64,000 bases of DNA, taken from the NCBI GenBank assembly GCA_037200985.1, contig JBBCGJ010000001.1, forward strand, positions 1-64,000. Direction: 5' to 3'. This document shows, piece after piece, positions 9,100 through 18,664 of the stretch (its first letter is position 1; the number at the start of each line of letters is the position of its first letter). The translations under genes were made by a program, and so were the position numbers. This DNA is from Rhizomicrobium sp. GTDB lineage: Bacteria > Pseudomonadota > Alphaproteobacteria > Micropepsales > Micropepsaceae. A model generated the notes under the pieces. It was given only the letters and a program-made list of their open reading frames with translations. It did no database searches and had not been told where the DNA came from.

Positions 9100-9125
9100 G
9101 GAACTTCTGTGCCCGCTGGCGCGTA
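9100..9125 (+). promoter_or_regulatory. Near-match EcfG-type promoter before the catalase relic
   Basis: GGAAC at 9100-9104 and CGTA at 9122-9125 are separated by 17 bases. The alphaproteobacterial general stress sigma factor recognises GGAAC-N16-17-CGTT, so this differs at one base. It would start transcription about 85 bases before the catalase-like start at 9217. Confidence 0.4.
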
Positions 9126-9216
9126 TTCTGGAAAGAATGCCGGCGACACTTCTTCAACAGTAGCGTCAACTTCAGCGGGGGCCTTATCGAGAAAATCTAA
9201 CAAGGGAGGACTCGCC

Positions 9217-10920
<1,704 letters not shown>

Positions 10921-11003
10921 ATTGAATTGAGCCCTTAACGGAAGGAAAACGACATGCCAAAGCCAAAGCCAAAGCAAAGCACGCCACGCCGTTCCTCAGC
11001 GAT

Positions 11004-11534
11004 GTGAAGACTCTACGCGACCGCGCGCGCAAGAACATCGCCGAAGACGCCATGACTTGGACCTACAAGGGCGACCCCAAGAAGACGGTCGATATCCTCC
11101 AATCGGTCCTGGCCACCGAAATCTTTTGCGTCCTGCGCTACACCATGCATTCCGTCAGCGCCGCGGGCATCTCCAGCGAGGGCGTCAAAGCGGAGTTCGC
11201 CGAGCACGCCAAGGAGGAGCAGGAGCACATGATGGCCGTCGCCGAACGCATCACCCAGCTCAGCGGCGAACCCAATTTTGATCCCGAAGGGCTGGCCAGC
11301 CGCTCGGCGTCGCAATATTCCACGGGACCGACCCTCGTCGACATGATCAAGGAGAACCTGATCGCCGAGCGCATCGCGGTGGATCACTATCGCGAACTGA
11401 TCCGCTACTTCGGCGATAACGATCCGACGACGAAGCGGATGCTGGAATGGATCCTGTCGGTGGAGGAGGAGCGCGCCGACGACATGCACGACCTGCTGGT
11501 CGCCCATGAAGGCAAACCCATGCTGCCCAAATAG
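11004..11534 (+). CDS. Ferritin-like/bacterioferritin-family protein, altered start
   Basis: The protein is a four-helix ferritin-like fold with metal-ligand residues in ATEIFCVLRY, HAKEEQEHM, ENLIAERIAVDHY and VEEERADDMHD. Such proteins bind iron and protect against peroxide stress. The old start is probably ATG 10954, 6 bases after GGAAGGAAAACG, but one base is missing just after it: the ATG frame runs PKPKPKQS and stops at 11005-11007, while the ferritin frame reads AKAKAKAKHATPFLSDVKTLRDR with no start before it. The stop TGA overlaps GTG 11004, so translation could restart there, giving 176 residues. It directly follows the catalase relic, as in many stress operons. Expression level is therefore doubtful. 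Confidence 0.75.
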   Translation: MKTLRDRARKNIAEDAMTWTYKGDPKKTVDILQSVLATEIFCVLRYTMHSVSAAGISSEGVKAEFAEHAKEEQEHMMAVAERITQLSGEPNFDPEGLASRSASQYSTGPTLVDMIKENLIAERIAVDHYRELIRYFGDNDPTTKRMLEWILSVEEERADDMHDLLVAHEGKPMLPK

Positions 11535-11604
11535 GGCACCACCGAAAGCGACCCAGTCTCTCAGCCCTTCGCATGCTCCGGCACTGACCCCTTGGCTAAC
11601 CACT

Positions 11605-12849
11605 TCATCGGAAGGTCCTCGTAGCGCCAAACTGGACGCGAAGGCCGATCGTGACCGTGTTGCTTCGCGGGAGCCATGTATAATCGAACAGCGGCGATGC
11701 AGCCGGCGTGTTCAGCCGGCTGCCGCTCCACCAAGTGTGCTCGTAGTCCACGAACACCGAGCTCGAAGAGCCAAACTCCGGAAGGATCGGGTTCGGCAAC
11801 ATCCATTCGGCGCCGCCGCCGAGCGAAAACCCCGGCGTAATCGTGCTTTCGTCTGTGCGCGGGCCGCCGAAGTCGATCTTGATGCTCTCGTCGGCCAAGC
11901 TTACGCCGGTCTCGCCGTATATCAGCAGATCGGGGGTCGCGAGCAGGCCGCCGCGGATCAGCGCCGATCCGGTGAAGTCCACATCGGAGCCGATGAAGTT
12001 GCCACCCGCGAAGTGATGGTTGACGACGCCGCCGACAATATCGGCGTCCAGGACCACACCCACCACGATATTGGTGCCGACCTGCCAGTCGTAGCCGACG
12101 TTGACGCCGCCGCCGAAGCCGCTGCCGGAATCGTCGAAGCCGTTCGTCCGGATATCGGTCGCGTCCAAATATTCGACGGTCGCGACGCTGCTGGTCATGC
12201 CGACGAGCTGGACGCCGCCGAACGGTCCGTTCCAAGGACTCGTCATGCCGATCTCGGGGCGGTTTTCCCAGGTGTCCGGTTTCGGCGGCAGGGGAACGGT
12301 CCAGTGCTCTTCCGCGGGAGGCGGCGGTGCCGGTTTCTCAGGCGGCGGTGTTGGGCTCTGCGGTTCTGGCGCCGGCAGCGTTTTGTCGTGACAATCGCCG
12401 GCGAGATGACTTTTCTTGTCTTCGCGGGCGAGCGTGTCCGTGACGGCTTTCCAATCTTTGGCGTAGTAATCCCAGTTCACCGACCGCATCGAGGAGAGAT
12501 CGCCGACTGCGGGGTAGGTAACACTGCTATAATCGCGCAGATATTGCTGAAGAGCTGCATCATAAGCTGTATAGGCGTCGTGATAGGCTTTGGAATCCCA
12601 CATGTAGGTATATATGCATTTTATTTCCGTCGCTTTGGCGTCCTTATAGGCGTCGTAGAGCTTCATCAAGGCATTGAAGTCCGCCGCCTCTGCGCTTGCC
12701 GCATCCTTGTCGGCGCCGAAGGGTGAATGAAACGGCGCGAGCGCCGGCGTGGTCTGAGCCCATGCCTGCGATGCGCCACCGGCTGCACCAAGAATGACCA
12801 GGACGGCAGCCGTGCTAAGCGCTGCCTGCGAAATAGATTTTCCGTTCAT
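11605..12849 (-). CDS. Outer-membrane beta-barrel protein
   Basis: The 414-residue protein begins with a signal peptide ending AWAQ (start at 12849, with CCGAGGGGGTC just before it; the longer frame from 12915 would bury the signal). Residues 30-160 form a helical, Tyr/Ala-rich domain, residues 165-190 are a Pro/Glu linker, and residues 200-414 form an eight-stranded-type barrel with alternating hydrophobics, Gly-rich turns and a terminal Phe-Arg. The barrel resembles the Omp25/OmpA-like surface-antigen family of alphaproteobacteria. The N-terminal extension is unusual for that family and I do not recognise it. Function: outer-membrane structural protein or porin, by inference. Confidence 0.7.
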   Translation of the reverse strand: MNGKSISQAALSTAAVLVILGAAGGASQAWAQTTPALAPFHSPFGADKDAASAEAADFNALMKLYDAYKDAKATEIKCIYTYMWDSKAYHDAYTAYDAALQQYLRDYSSVTYPAVGDLSSMRSVNWDYYAKDWKAVTDTLAREDKKSHLAGDCHDKTLPAPEPQSPTPPPEKPAPPPPAEEHWTVPLPPKPDTWENRPEIGMTSPWNGPFGGVQLVGMTSSVATVEYLDATDIRTNGFDDSGSGFGGGVNVGYDWQVGTNIVVGVVLDADIVGGVVNHHFAGGNFIGSDVDFTGSALIRGGLLATPDLLIYGETGVSLADESIKIDFGGPRTDESTITPGFSLGGGAEWMLPNPILPEFGSSSSVFVDYEHTWWSGSRLNTPAASPLFDYTWLPRSNTVTIGLRVQFGATRTFR

Positions 12850-13003
12850 GACCCCCTCGGTAACGCGCGCCGGCGCGTAAGCCTCTAGCTTTAGGGGGCT
12901 CGGGCTGTGCTTCATCGTCCGTTCGGACTATAAAGACAGGGATTTCTAGCCGTTTCCTCATTGGCGATCCGCCGCCTGTGTTACCGTTCTTGGGGGTTGG
13001 GCC

Positions 13004-14134
13004 ATGCCGCAACCGTCACTGGAAGACACCATCGCGTTGTTCTATCGCGCCGCGGCCGAGCCGGACGCGTGGCCGGAGGCACTTACGTCCCTGGCCGGCG
13101 CCTTCGATGCGACTGCGGGCCACTTGATCTGGTGGAACAAGCAGCAGAACAAAGTCGAAAGCTCCTGGGTCGGCGGCGATCATACGTTGGTGAAGGCCGG
13201 CGACGCGCGATACAATGCACATTACGGTGCCATCGATCCGCGCCGCAAGCTGGCCGCGGGTGCGGCGACAAGCGACCCGCAATTCTGCCAGACCAGCTTC
13301 GACGAAACATACGTCGAACGAAGCGAAATCTATCAGGATTTCCTGATTCCATTTCAGGCGCGCTATTCCGCGATCACGAAAGTCGCCGACGACCGCGAGG
13401 CCGAAGCCATGCTGGCCGTTGTGCGTTCGCAGGCGCGCGGCGCGTTCGCGGACGACGAGATGGAGCAATTGCGGCGGCTGATGCCGCATGTTTCCCGCGC
13501 GGCATGGCTCTATCGCAAATTCTCTCAGGCCCAGGCGGTGATCGGCGGGTTGCGGTCAACGCTCGATCTTCTCGACAGCGCCGTTGTGCTCGTCGGCCGC
13601 GACGGGCGTGTCATGGCCCTCAATCGCGCCGCCGAACGGCTGCTGACCGGCCGGAGAGGCCTGCGGATCGTGCGGGGACGGCTGCAGACGGAAGACGACG
13701 GCGGCGCCATGCTGACTGCGCTGATCGAAGCCGCGCAGCGCACCGCGGAGGGCCGGAGCGCAGGGTCCGGCGGATCCATCGCGATCCGGCGCGCGGCGGA
13801 GGAAAGCCCCCTTTATGTCACGATCGCGCCGCTGGCGGAGACCGCCGCAGCGTATCTCGGCCAAACGCGATGCTGTGTCGCGCTGTTCCTGAACGATCCG
13901 GGCACCGCCGCCCCGATGCCGGCGCAACGCCTGAGCCAACTCTTCGGGTTGACATCCGCTGAAGCCCGCGTCGCCGTCGCGCTGGCCGGCGGACATTCGC
14001 CGGACGCGATCTGCGATCGCCACCGCGTGTCTAAGAACACCGTGCGGGCGCAAATGCGCGCGATCTTCGCGAAAACGGGAACTAGGCGGCAAATCGAACT
14101 GGTAAGCCTGCTACGCGGGCTATTCCCCGGCTAG
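13004..14134 (+). CDS. LuxR-family transcriptional regulator
   Basis: The 376-residue protein has a C-terminal LuxR/GerE helix-turn-helix at about 308-370 (LFGLTSAEARVAVALAGG, then HRVSKNTVRAQMRAIFAKTG). The N-terminal 300 residues form a sensory region with a likely PAS-like part at about 180-290 (LDLLDSAVVLVGRDGRVMALN). No receiver-domain aspartate is visible, so it is not a classical response regulator. This layout (long N-terminal sensory domain plus GerE HTH) is common in alphaproteobacteria. The ligand and target genes are not known; the convergent catalase C-terminal relic begins right after its stop. Confidence 0.85.
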   Translation: MPQPSLEDTIALFYRAAAEPDAWPEALTSLAGAFDATAGHLIWWNKQQNKVESSWVGGDHTLVKAGDARYNAHYGAIDPRRKLAAGAATSDPQFCQTSFDETYVERSEIYQDFLIPFQARYSAITKVADDREAEAMLAVVRSQARGAFADDEMEQLRRLMPHVSRAAWLYRKFSQAQAVIGGLRSTLDLLDSAVVLVGRDGRVMALNRAAERLLTGRRGLRIVRGRLQTEDDGGAMLTALIEAAQRTAEGRSAGSGGSIAIRRAAEESPLYVTIAPLAETAAAYLGQTRCCVALFLNDPGTAAPMPAQRLSQLFGLTSAEARVAVALAGGHSPDAICDRHRVSKNTVRAQMRAIFAKTGTRRQIELVSLLRGLFPG

Positions 14135-14481
14135 TTACGCGGCAGATGCGGCCGTGGCCAACGCGCTGGTCGCCGCGGTAGAGCATGAAAAGGGCGTCCG
14201 CGAAGTCGTCCGCCTAAGATCGGCGACGTCACCCTGTCGAACGGAACCGCCGGGGATCCATGCGCGAAGGATTTCGTCAACGACGCCTTCGCCCACTGCA
14301 AGTTCATTGGCTACACGTCCGACGCGGTGCTTCTCTTCGAGAAGACCGGTCTGGCGAAGGACCTGATGAAGCCTGCATCAAGCTCGCCACAAAGGCCGAC
14401 GCAGCGCCTTCGTCAAAGCCCGCCGCGCCCTGCGTCATTGGGAACGCGAAACCGAAGGTTGATCTCGACGCACGGGCATAA
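14135..14481 (+). pseudogene. Second catalase C-terminal relic
   Basis: Directly after the LuxR stop the sequence encodes ADAAVANALVAAVEHEKGVREV, then, in a changed frame, [21 protein letters not shown], and finally [13 protein letters not shown] and KVDLDARA. These are close copies of the C-terminal domain of the catalase relic at 9217-10920 with several frameshifts and a gap of about 45 codons. The similarity continues past the stop into the leader of the ferritin-like gene (GAAGGAGAAAGACATG here against GAAGGAAAACGACATG at 10941-10956). It is a degenerate duplicate. Confidence 0.75.
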
Positions 14482-14511
14482 GTTGAACCGCGCCCGCAAC
14501 AGAAGGAGAAA

Positions 14512-14580
14512 GACATGCGCCAGCAGCGCCACGAAATCGGTGATCGTGCGCGTCGAATGGCCAATGGTGAAGATCGTCAC
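14512..14580 (-). pseudogene. DUF488 N-terminal fragment
   Basis: The minus strand from GTG 14580 encodes VTIFTIGHSTRTITDFVALL, the standard N-terminus of DUF488 proteins, then runs into the catalase/ferritin leader sequence after 23 codons. It is only the first tenth of a gene, squeezed between the catalase relic and the Mg2+ ATPase. Confidence 0.55.
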
Positions 14581-14646
14581 CGCGGACTGTCGGGCAGACT
14601 GTCTTGCCGTTATTGCCGCCAAACTATCTTGGTTGCCGGATACCGT

Positions 14647-17253
14647 TCAGCGCTTGGTAGCGAAGCGGTAGAAAAAGCCTTTGACGATTTCGACAAGTGC
14701 CAGATACGCCGCGGTCGCGCCCAGCAAATAAACGAAAAACAAGGGCGGCGGCGCGACAAAGCCGAACCAGCGTCCCATCGGCAATAGCGCTAGCGCGACT
14801 GCGATTGCCACGGCGCCAACCGCCATGGCGACAAGGAAAGCGTGAGGCTTGCTTTGGAAGAAGCGCCGGCGCGTGCGAATGGCAAAGACAACCAGAACCT
14901 GGGTCGTGATCGATTCGATGAACCAGCCCGTCTGAAACAGCGCCGCGCCGGCGGCGAACAGATGAAGGAGCGCGTAGAACGTCAGAAAATCGAAAACCGA
15001 GCTGATAGGGCCGAACACCAGCATGAACCGCTCAATCAGCTTGATGTCCCATTTGACCGGGCGGGCGATCGTCTCCGCATCGACGCGATCGAACGGGATC
15101 GCGATCTCCGACACGTCGTAGAGCAGATTGTTCAGCAGGATCTGGATCGGCAGCATCGGCAGGAACGGAAGGAACAGGGCCGCGCCCGCCATGCTGAACA
15201 TATTGCCGAAGTTCGAGCTCGAACCCATCAGCACGTATTTGGAGACATTCTGTACCGCGCCGCGGCCGGCGGCCACGGCGTCGCGCACGACCGAGAGGTC
15301 GGGTGCCAGAAGGATCAGGTCGGCGGCCGCGCGGGCGACGTCGGCCGCGCCATCGACCGATATCCCGACATCGGCGGCGTGCAGCGCCGGGGCGTCGTTG
15401 ATCCCGTCGCCCATATAGCCGACGACATGTCCCAATCGCTTCAGCGCCAGAAGGATCCGGTGTTTCTGTTGGGGATTGATGCGGCAATAGAGATTGGTTT
15501 GCTGGACCTGGCCCAAGAGGGCCTCGTCCGAAAGCTTTTCCAGCGCGTCGCCCGTCAGCACATCGGCGACCGACACGCCGATCTGCTCGAACACATGGCG
15601 GGTGACAAGCTCGTTGTCGCCGGTCAGCACCTTCACGGATACGCCCGCCTCTGCCAAGGCCTTGATTGTGGCGCCCGCGCTGGCCTTGGGAGGGTCCAGG
15701 AAAACGGCGAAACCCGAAAAGGCAAAATCGGCTTCATCGCTGATCGCTGCCGTCTTGTGGCTCTCATCGACCGCATGGCTGGCCACGCCGAGAGAGCGAT
15801 AGCCTTGCGCGCAAAGCGTATCGAGCGTGGCCTGGAAGGTGCGGCGCGTCTCGGCATCGAGCGCTTTTTCCATCCCGTCGGCCGCTTCGTATGTATTGGA
15901 CAGTCGCAGGATGTCTTCCGGTGCGCCTTTGACGATCAACCGGCGCTTGGCGTCATGCTCGACCAACACGGAAATCCGCCGACGCTCGAAATCGAACGGC
16001 ACTTCGTCGATCTTCGTAAAGGGCGCCATGTCGAAAGGACGTGCGACGATGATAGCATCGTCGAGCGGGCTCTTCATGCCGCTTTCGAACCGGCTGTTGA
16101 CGCAGGCATAGGCAAACGTCCGGTCGCAATCAGCGCCCCGGCCGTCGATGGTCCGCACGAGCTTGATGGTGGCTTCCGTCAGCGTGCCGGTCTTGTCGGT
16201 GCACAGGACGTCCATGGCGCCGAGATCGTGGATCGCGGACAGTCGCTTCACGATGACCTTGCGCTTGGCAAGTTCCATCGCGGACCGGGCGAGGGTTACG
16301 GTGACGATCATGGGCAGCAGTTCGGGCGTCAGCCCCACCGCGAGCGCCAGCGCGAACATCAGGGATTCCAGCACCGGCCGATGAAAGGAGATGTTCACCA
16401 CCAGCACGAACAGCACCATCAGGATGGTCAGCCGCATGATCAGCATGCCGAAGCGGCGAATGCCCAGCGCGAAGGCCGTGGCGGGCGGTTTCTCCGCCAG
16501 GCTTGTGGCGAGATTGCCGAGCGCCGTTTTGCTGCCGGTCCGGCAAATGACGATCGTCGCGGTGCCGCTGATCACCGAGGTGCCGGCAAAGACGGCGTTC
16601 GACGCGCCGGCGGGATTCTCGGCGCCGATGGCGGTGTCGCCAGCCTGTTTCTCCGCCGGATAGGGCTCGCCGGTCAGAAGAGCCTGGTTGACGAACAGAT
16701 CGCGGCCTTCGAGCAGACGGGAGTCTGCTGGAACGAGATCGCCGGCGATCAATTCGACAATGTCACCCGGAACCAGTTGGTCGATCGGCAGGGAAAGCTT
16801 CGCCCCGCCGCGCAGCACGGTTGCCTGCACCGCTACGGAGCGGCGCAAGGCGTCCACCGCATTCTGGGCCCGTACCTCCTGCACGAAGTCCAGCGTCATG
16901 CCGAGGGTGACGATGCTGAGCACGATGAAGAAACTGGCAAGATCGCCGGTGGCGGCGGACAAACCGCTCGCCACCAGGAGGATGATCACCAGCGGATTGC
17001 GGAAGCGCGCGAGAAACTGCAACCAGAGCGGCGAACGCTTGACGGTCGCCGCGTCGTTGAGGCCGTAGGTCGCCAATCGCGACTGGGCCTCTGCACCACT
17101 CAAGCCTGCTGGAGTCGTTGCAAGCCGCGCGAGAAGACCGGCCAACGGCACCTTCCACACATCGTCGGGACTCAACTCACCCGCTACAATTGGCAGCGCG
17201 CGATTGTGAGACGCCCGGCCGCTCGACTGCGCGACTTTAAGATTGGATACCAT
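14647..17253 (-). CDS. mgtA: Mg2+-transporting P-type ATPase (MgtA/MgtB type)
   Basis: The 868-residue protein carries the P-type signature set: the actuator TGEPYP (residues 194-199), the phosphorylation site DKTGTLT with Asp353, the KGAPED nucleotide-domain motif (442-447) and the GDGIND hinge (615-620). It also has four N-terminal and about six C-terminal membrane helices. The P3B family imports Mg2+ across the inner membrane. LTPELLPMIVTVTLARSA in the ion-binding region (308-325) fits MgtA/MgtB rather than Ca2+ or heavy-metal pumps. No MgtC or mgtL leader is evident. A C-terminal copy of this gene lies at 8420-8575. The start at 17253 is the first ATG of the frame. Confidence 0.9.
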   Translation of the reverse strand: MVSNLKVAQSSGRASHNRALPIVAGELSPDDVWKVPLAGLLARLATTPAGLSGAEAQSRLATYGLNDAATVKRSPLWLQFLARFRNPLVIILLVASGLSAATGDLASFFIVLSIVTLGMTLDFVQEVRAQNAVDALRRSVAVQATVLRGGAKLSLPIDQLVPGDIVELIAGDLVPADSRLLEGRDLFVNQALLTGEPYPAEKQAGDTAIGAENPAGASNAVFAGTSVISGTATIVICRTGSKTALGNLATSLAEKPPATAFALGIRRFGMLIMRLTILMVLFVLVVNISFHRPVLESLMFALALAVGLTPELLPMIVTVTLARSAMELAKRKVIVKRLSAIHDLGAMDVLCTDKTGTLTEATIKLVRTIDGRGADCDRTFAYACVNSRFESGMKSPLDDAIIVARPFDMAPFTKIDEVPFDFERRRISVLVEHDAKRRLIVKGAPEDILRLSNTYEAADGMEKALDAETRRTFQATLDTLCAQGYRSLGVASHAVDESHKTAAISDEADFAFSGFAVFLDPPKASAGATIKALAEAGVSVKVLTGDNELVTRHVFEQIGVSVADVLTGDALEKLSDEALLGQVQQTNLYCRINPQQKHRILLALKRLGHVVGYMGDGINDAPALHAADVGISVDGAADVARAAADLILLAPDLSVVRDAVAAGRGAVQNVSKYVLMGSSSNFGNMFSMAGAALFLPFLPMLPIQILLNNLLYDVSEIAIPFDRVDAETIARPVKWDIKLIERFMLVFGPISSVFDFLTFYALLHLFAAGAALFQTGWFIESITTQVLVVFAIRTRRRFFQSKPHAFLVAMAVGAVAIAVALALLPMGRWFGFVAPPPLFFVYLLGATAAYLALVEIVKGFFYRFATKR

Positions 17254-17475
17254 CGGCTAGGGCCTCCCGCACGGCGCGATTGCAAGAGTATTGCTCAAAT
17301 GGATGTTCGCGTCCTGTCGCTTGGAGAGCGAAAAGACGATCAAGCTGCGGTTCGCGGATTTCGCCAGCCGCATGCATCCGCTTTCGATCACGAGAACCGA
17401 ACTAGCTACTGGGACGCTGCGCGAGAAAACAGTTTGGGGAATATCTGTTGCTTGGTCGCTTGAACGTTATAGCGC

Positions 17476-17559
17476 TTACCAGTAGCCGCGACCGCGGCCC
17501 CAATATCCACCGCCGCCGAACAACAGCACAGCAACAACGATAATTATAATCAATGTCAT
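17476..17559 (-). CDS. 27-residue DUF3309-like membrane peptide
   Basis: A 27-codon frame (MTLIIIIVVAVLLFGGGGYW, then GRGRGYW) has one hydrophobic helix followed by a Gly/Trp/Tyr tail. Its N-terminus closely matches the DUF3309-like protein at 18124-18291 (MSLILIIVVLVVLFGGGGYF). AGAAGGG lies 6 bases before the ATG. An exact GGAAC-N16-CGTT promoter signature is found about 50 bases upstream, supporting it as a real, stress-induced gene. Role unknown. Confidence 0.6.
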   Translation of the reverse strand: MTLIIIIVVAVLLFGGGGYWGRGRGYW

Positions 17560-17607
17560 GAGAGCCCTTCTGCCCGCGTCATATGCATGGATGGCTGGCC
17601 GTTCAGT

Positions 17608-17632
17608 AACGAAACTGATGGCAAAAAGTTCC
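17608..17632 (-). promoter_or_regulatory. EcfG-type (general stress) promoter
   Basis: Read on the minus strand, GGAAC (17632-17628) is followed after exactly 16 bases by CGTT (17611-17608). This is the consensus of the alphaproteobacterial general stress sigma factor EcfG/RpoE2. It faces the 27-residue membrane peptide gene starting at 17559. Confidence 0.65.
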
Positions 17633-17701
17633 ACGCACCGTCGGCACGGGCGAAGGCGGCAAGCAAAGGCTGGCGCTTGGCAGAAACGATTTGCGATCGA
17701 T

Positions 17702-17739
17702 AAAAACGAAAAGGCCCGGCAAGCGCGCCGGACCTTTTC
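17702..17739 (-). terminator. Rho-independent terminator of csbD
   Basis: On the minus strand AAAAGGTCCGGC, loop GCGCTT, GCCGGGCCTTTT forms a 12-pair stem with one G-U pair, followed by CGTTTTT. It lies 23 bases after the csbD stop. Confidence 0.75.
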
Positions 17740-17761
17740 GTGATTTCGAAGTAATCTGCGG

Positions 17762-17947
17762 TCAGTCCCGATCGCCCAAGTCGCGAATCTTGTCTTTGGC
17801 GTCGCCGACGGCGCTTTCGATCTTCCCCTTGGCCTTGTCGAGATGACCTTCGCCCTGCAGCTTCGTGTCGCCAATCGCTTTGCCAACGCCGACCTTGACG
17901 GCGCCCTTGGCCTGATCGCCCGCGCCCTTGATTTTGTCCTTGTCCAT
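17762..17947 (-). CDS. CsbD-family stress protein
   Basis: The 61-residue acidic/basic protein starts MDKDKIKGAGDQAKGAVKVG and contains KGKIESAVGDAKDKI, typical of the CsbD family. It is small, hydrophilic and predicted disordered. Members are general stress proteins of unclear biochemistry, often in the general stress regulons of Bacillus and alphaproteobacteria. The start at 17947 is set by AGGAGAG 5 bases upstream; the frame continues upstream without family similarity. An exact EcfG-type promoter and a strong terminator enclose the gene as a single transcription unit. Confidence 0.9.
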   Translation of the reverse strand: MDKDKIKGAGDQAKGAVKVGVGKAIGDTKLQGEGHLDKAKGKIESAVGDAKDKIRDLGDRD

Positions 17948-17986
17948 GAAGCTCTCCTGTTGAACCCAACCGTTGGGTTGTCTGGC

Positions 17987-18011
17987 AACGGTGTTACCGG
18001 ACACATGTTCC
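17987..18011 (-). promoter_or_regulatory. EcfG-type (general stress) promoter of csbD
   Basis: On the minus strand GGAAC (18011-18007), 16 bases, then CGTT (17990-17987), an exact match to the EcfG consensus, placing a transcription start about 30 bases before the csbD ATG. A 9-base inverted repeat CCCAACCGTTGGG lies between promoter and gene (17965-17977). Confidence 0.7.
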
Positions 18012-18123
18012 ATTGCACGAGGTGAAAAGCACGGGTGAACAACATGTTTAGGGGGTTGCAGCGATATCATGGGGAATGCCGCGAATGCACCCAATGGCGC
18101 GCGCCCGGCGTTCATTGGCGGCT

Positions 18124-18291
18124 TCAAGAATGAACGCCGCCCAGCGCCCCAACCAGCCAGAGGATCACCAGAATGACAAGCAACGTGCCGAGCACACCGC
18201 CGAGCCCCGCGCCGCCGTAACGACTGTAGCCGAAGTATCCACCGCCGCCGAACAACACCACAAGCACCACAATGATCAATATGAGACTCAT
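18124..18291 (-). CDS. DUF3309-like small membrane protein
   Basis: The 55-residue frame has two hydrophobic helices (residues 2-14 and 34-50) separated by a Gly/Tyr-rich loop GGGGYFGYSRYGGAGLGG, as in the DUF3309 family of alphaproteobacterial micro-proteins. CAGGAGATAAAGC precedes the ATG, a good binding site. Its first 20 residues are nearly the same as the 27-residue peptide at 17476-17559. Family members are widespread and have no known function; the neighbourhood suggests a membrane stress role. Confidence 0.75.
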   Translation of the reverse strand: MSLILIIVVLVVLFGGGGYFGYSRYGGAGLGGVLGTLLVILVILWLVGALGGVHS

Positions 18292-18664
18292 GCTTTATCT
18301 CCTGCTGGCAGACTCAGCGCTTGATCCGGGAAATCTTCGTACCCTCGATACTGACACCGACCATCTCGCGGACTCCGGATTTACTGCCATCCGGTGGTTA
18401 CCTCTGTGCTGCCTGTCTTCGTTTCGCAACCGCACTGCGCCGTTTCGATGCGCGAACGGTCCGCATCAAAAACACCAGCCAATGTTAGTGCCGCGTCCGC
18501 TGGACCACTGTGCAGAATTGACCACATGCGCGGAGTTCCGAGCGCGGCTATGCCATTGGACGAATTTGCAATTCGGTCACGGCGGGACACTGGCGGACCG
18601 TCGCTGCAAAGCGGTGCGACGAACGCCCCTACTGCCGTATCATTCGGCGCGCGATTTGCTGACG
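18292..18664. other. Intergenic stretch, no supported gene
   Basis: About 370 bases between the DUF3309-like gene and the 3' end of the kinase. On the minus strand a short frame ending MVGVSIEGTKISRIKR (stop near 18313) could be the tail of a decayed small gene, but it has no usable start. I see no promoter signature or strong hairpin. Confidence 0.4.

Noticed and set aside
18381..18590. Short frames between the DUF3309-like gene and the kinase.
   Set aside because: No ribosome binding site, no conserved motif, Arg/Ser-rich translation typical of non-coding frames.
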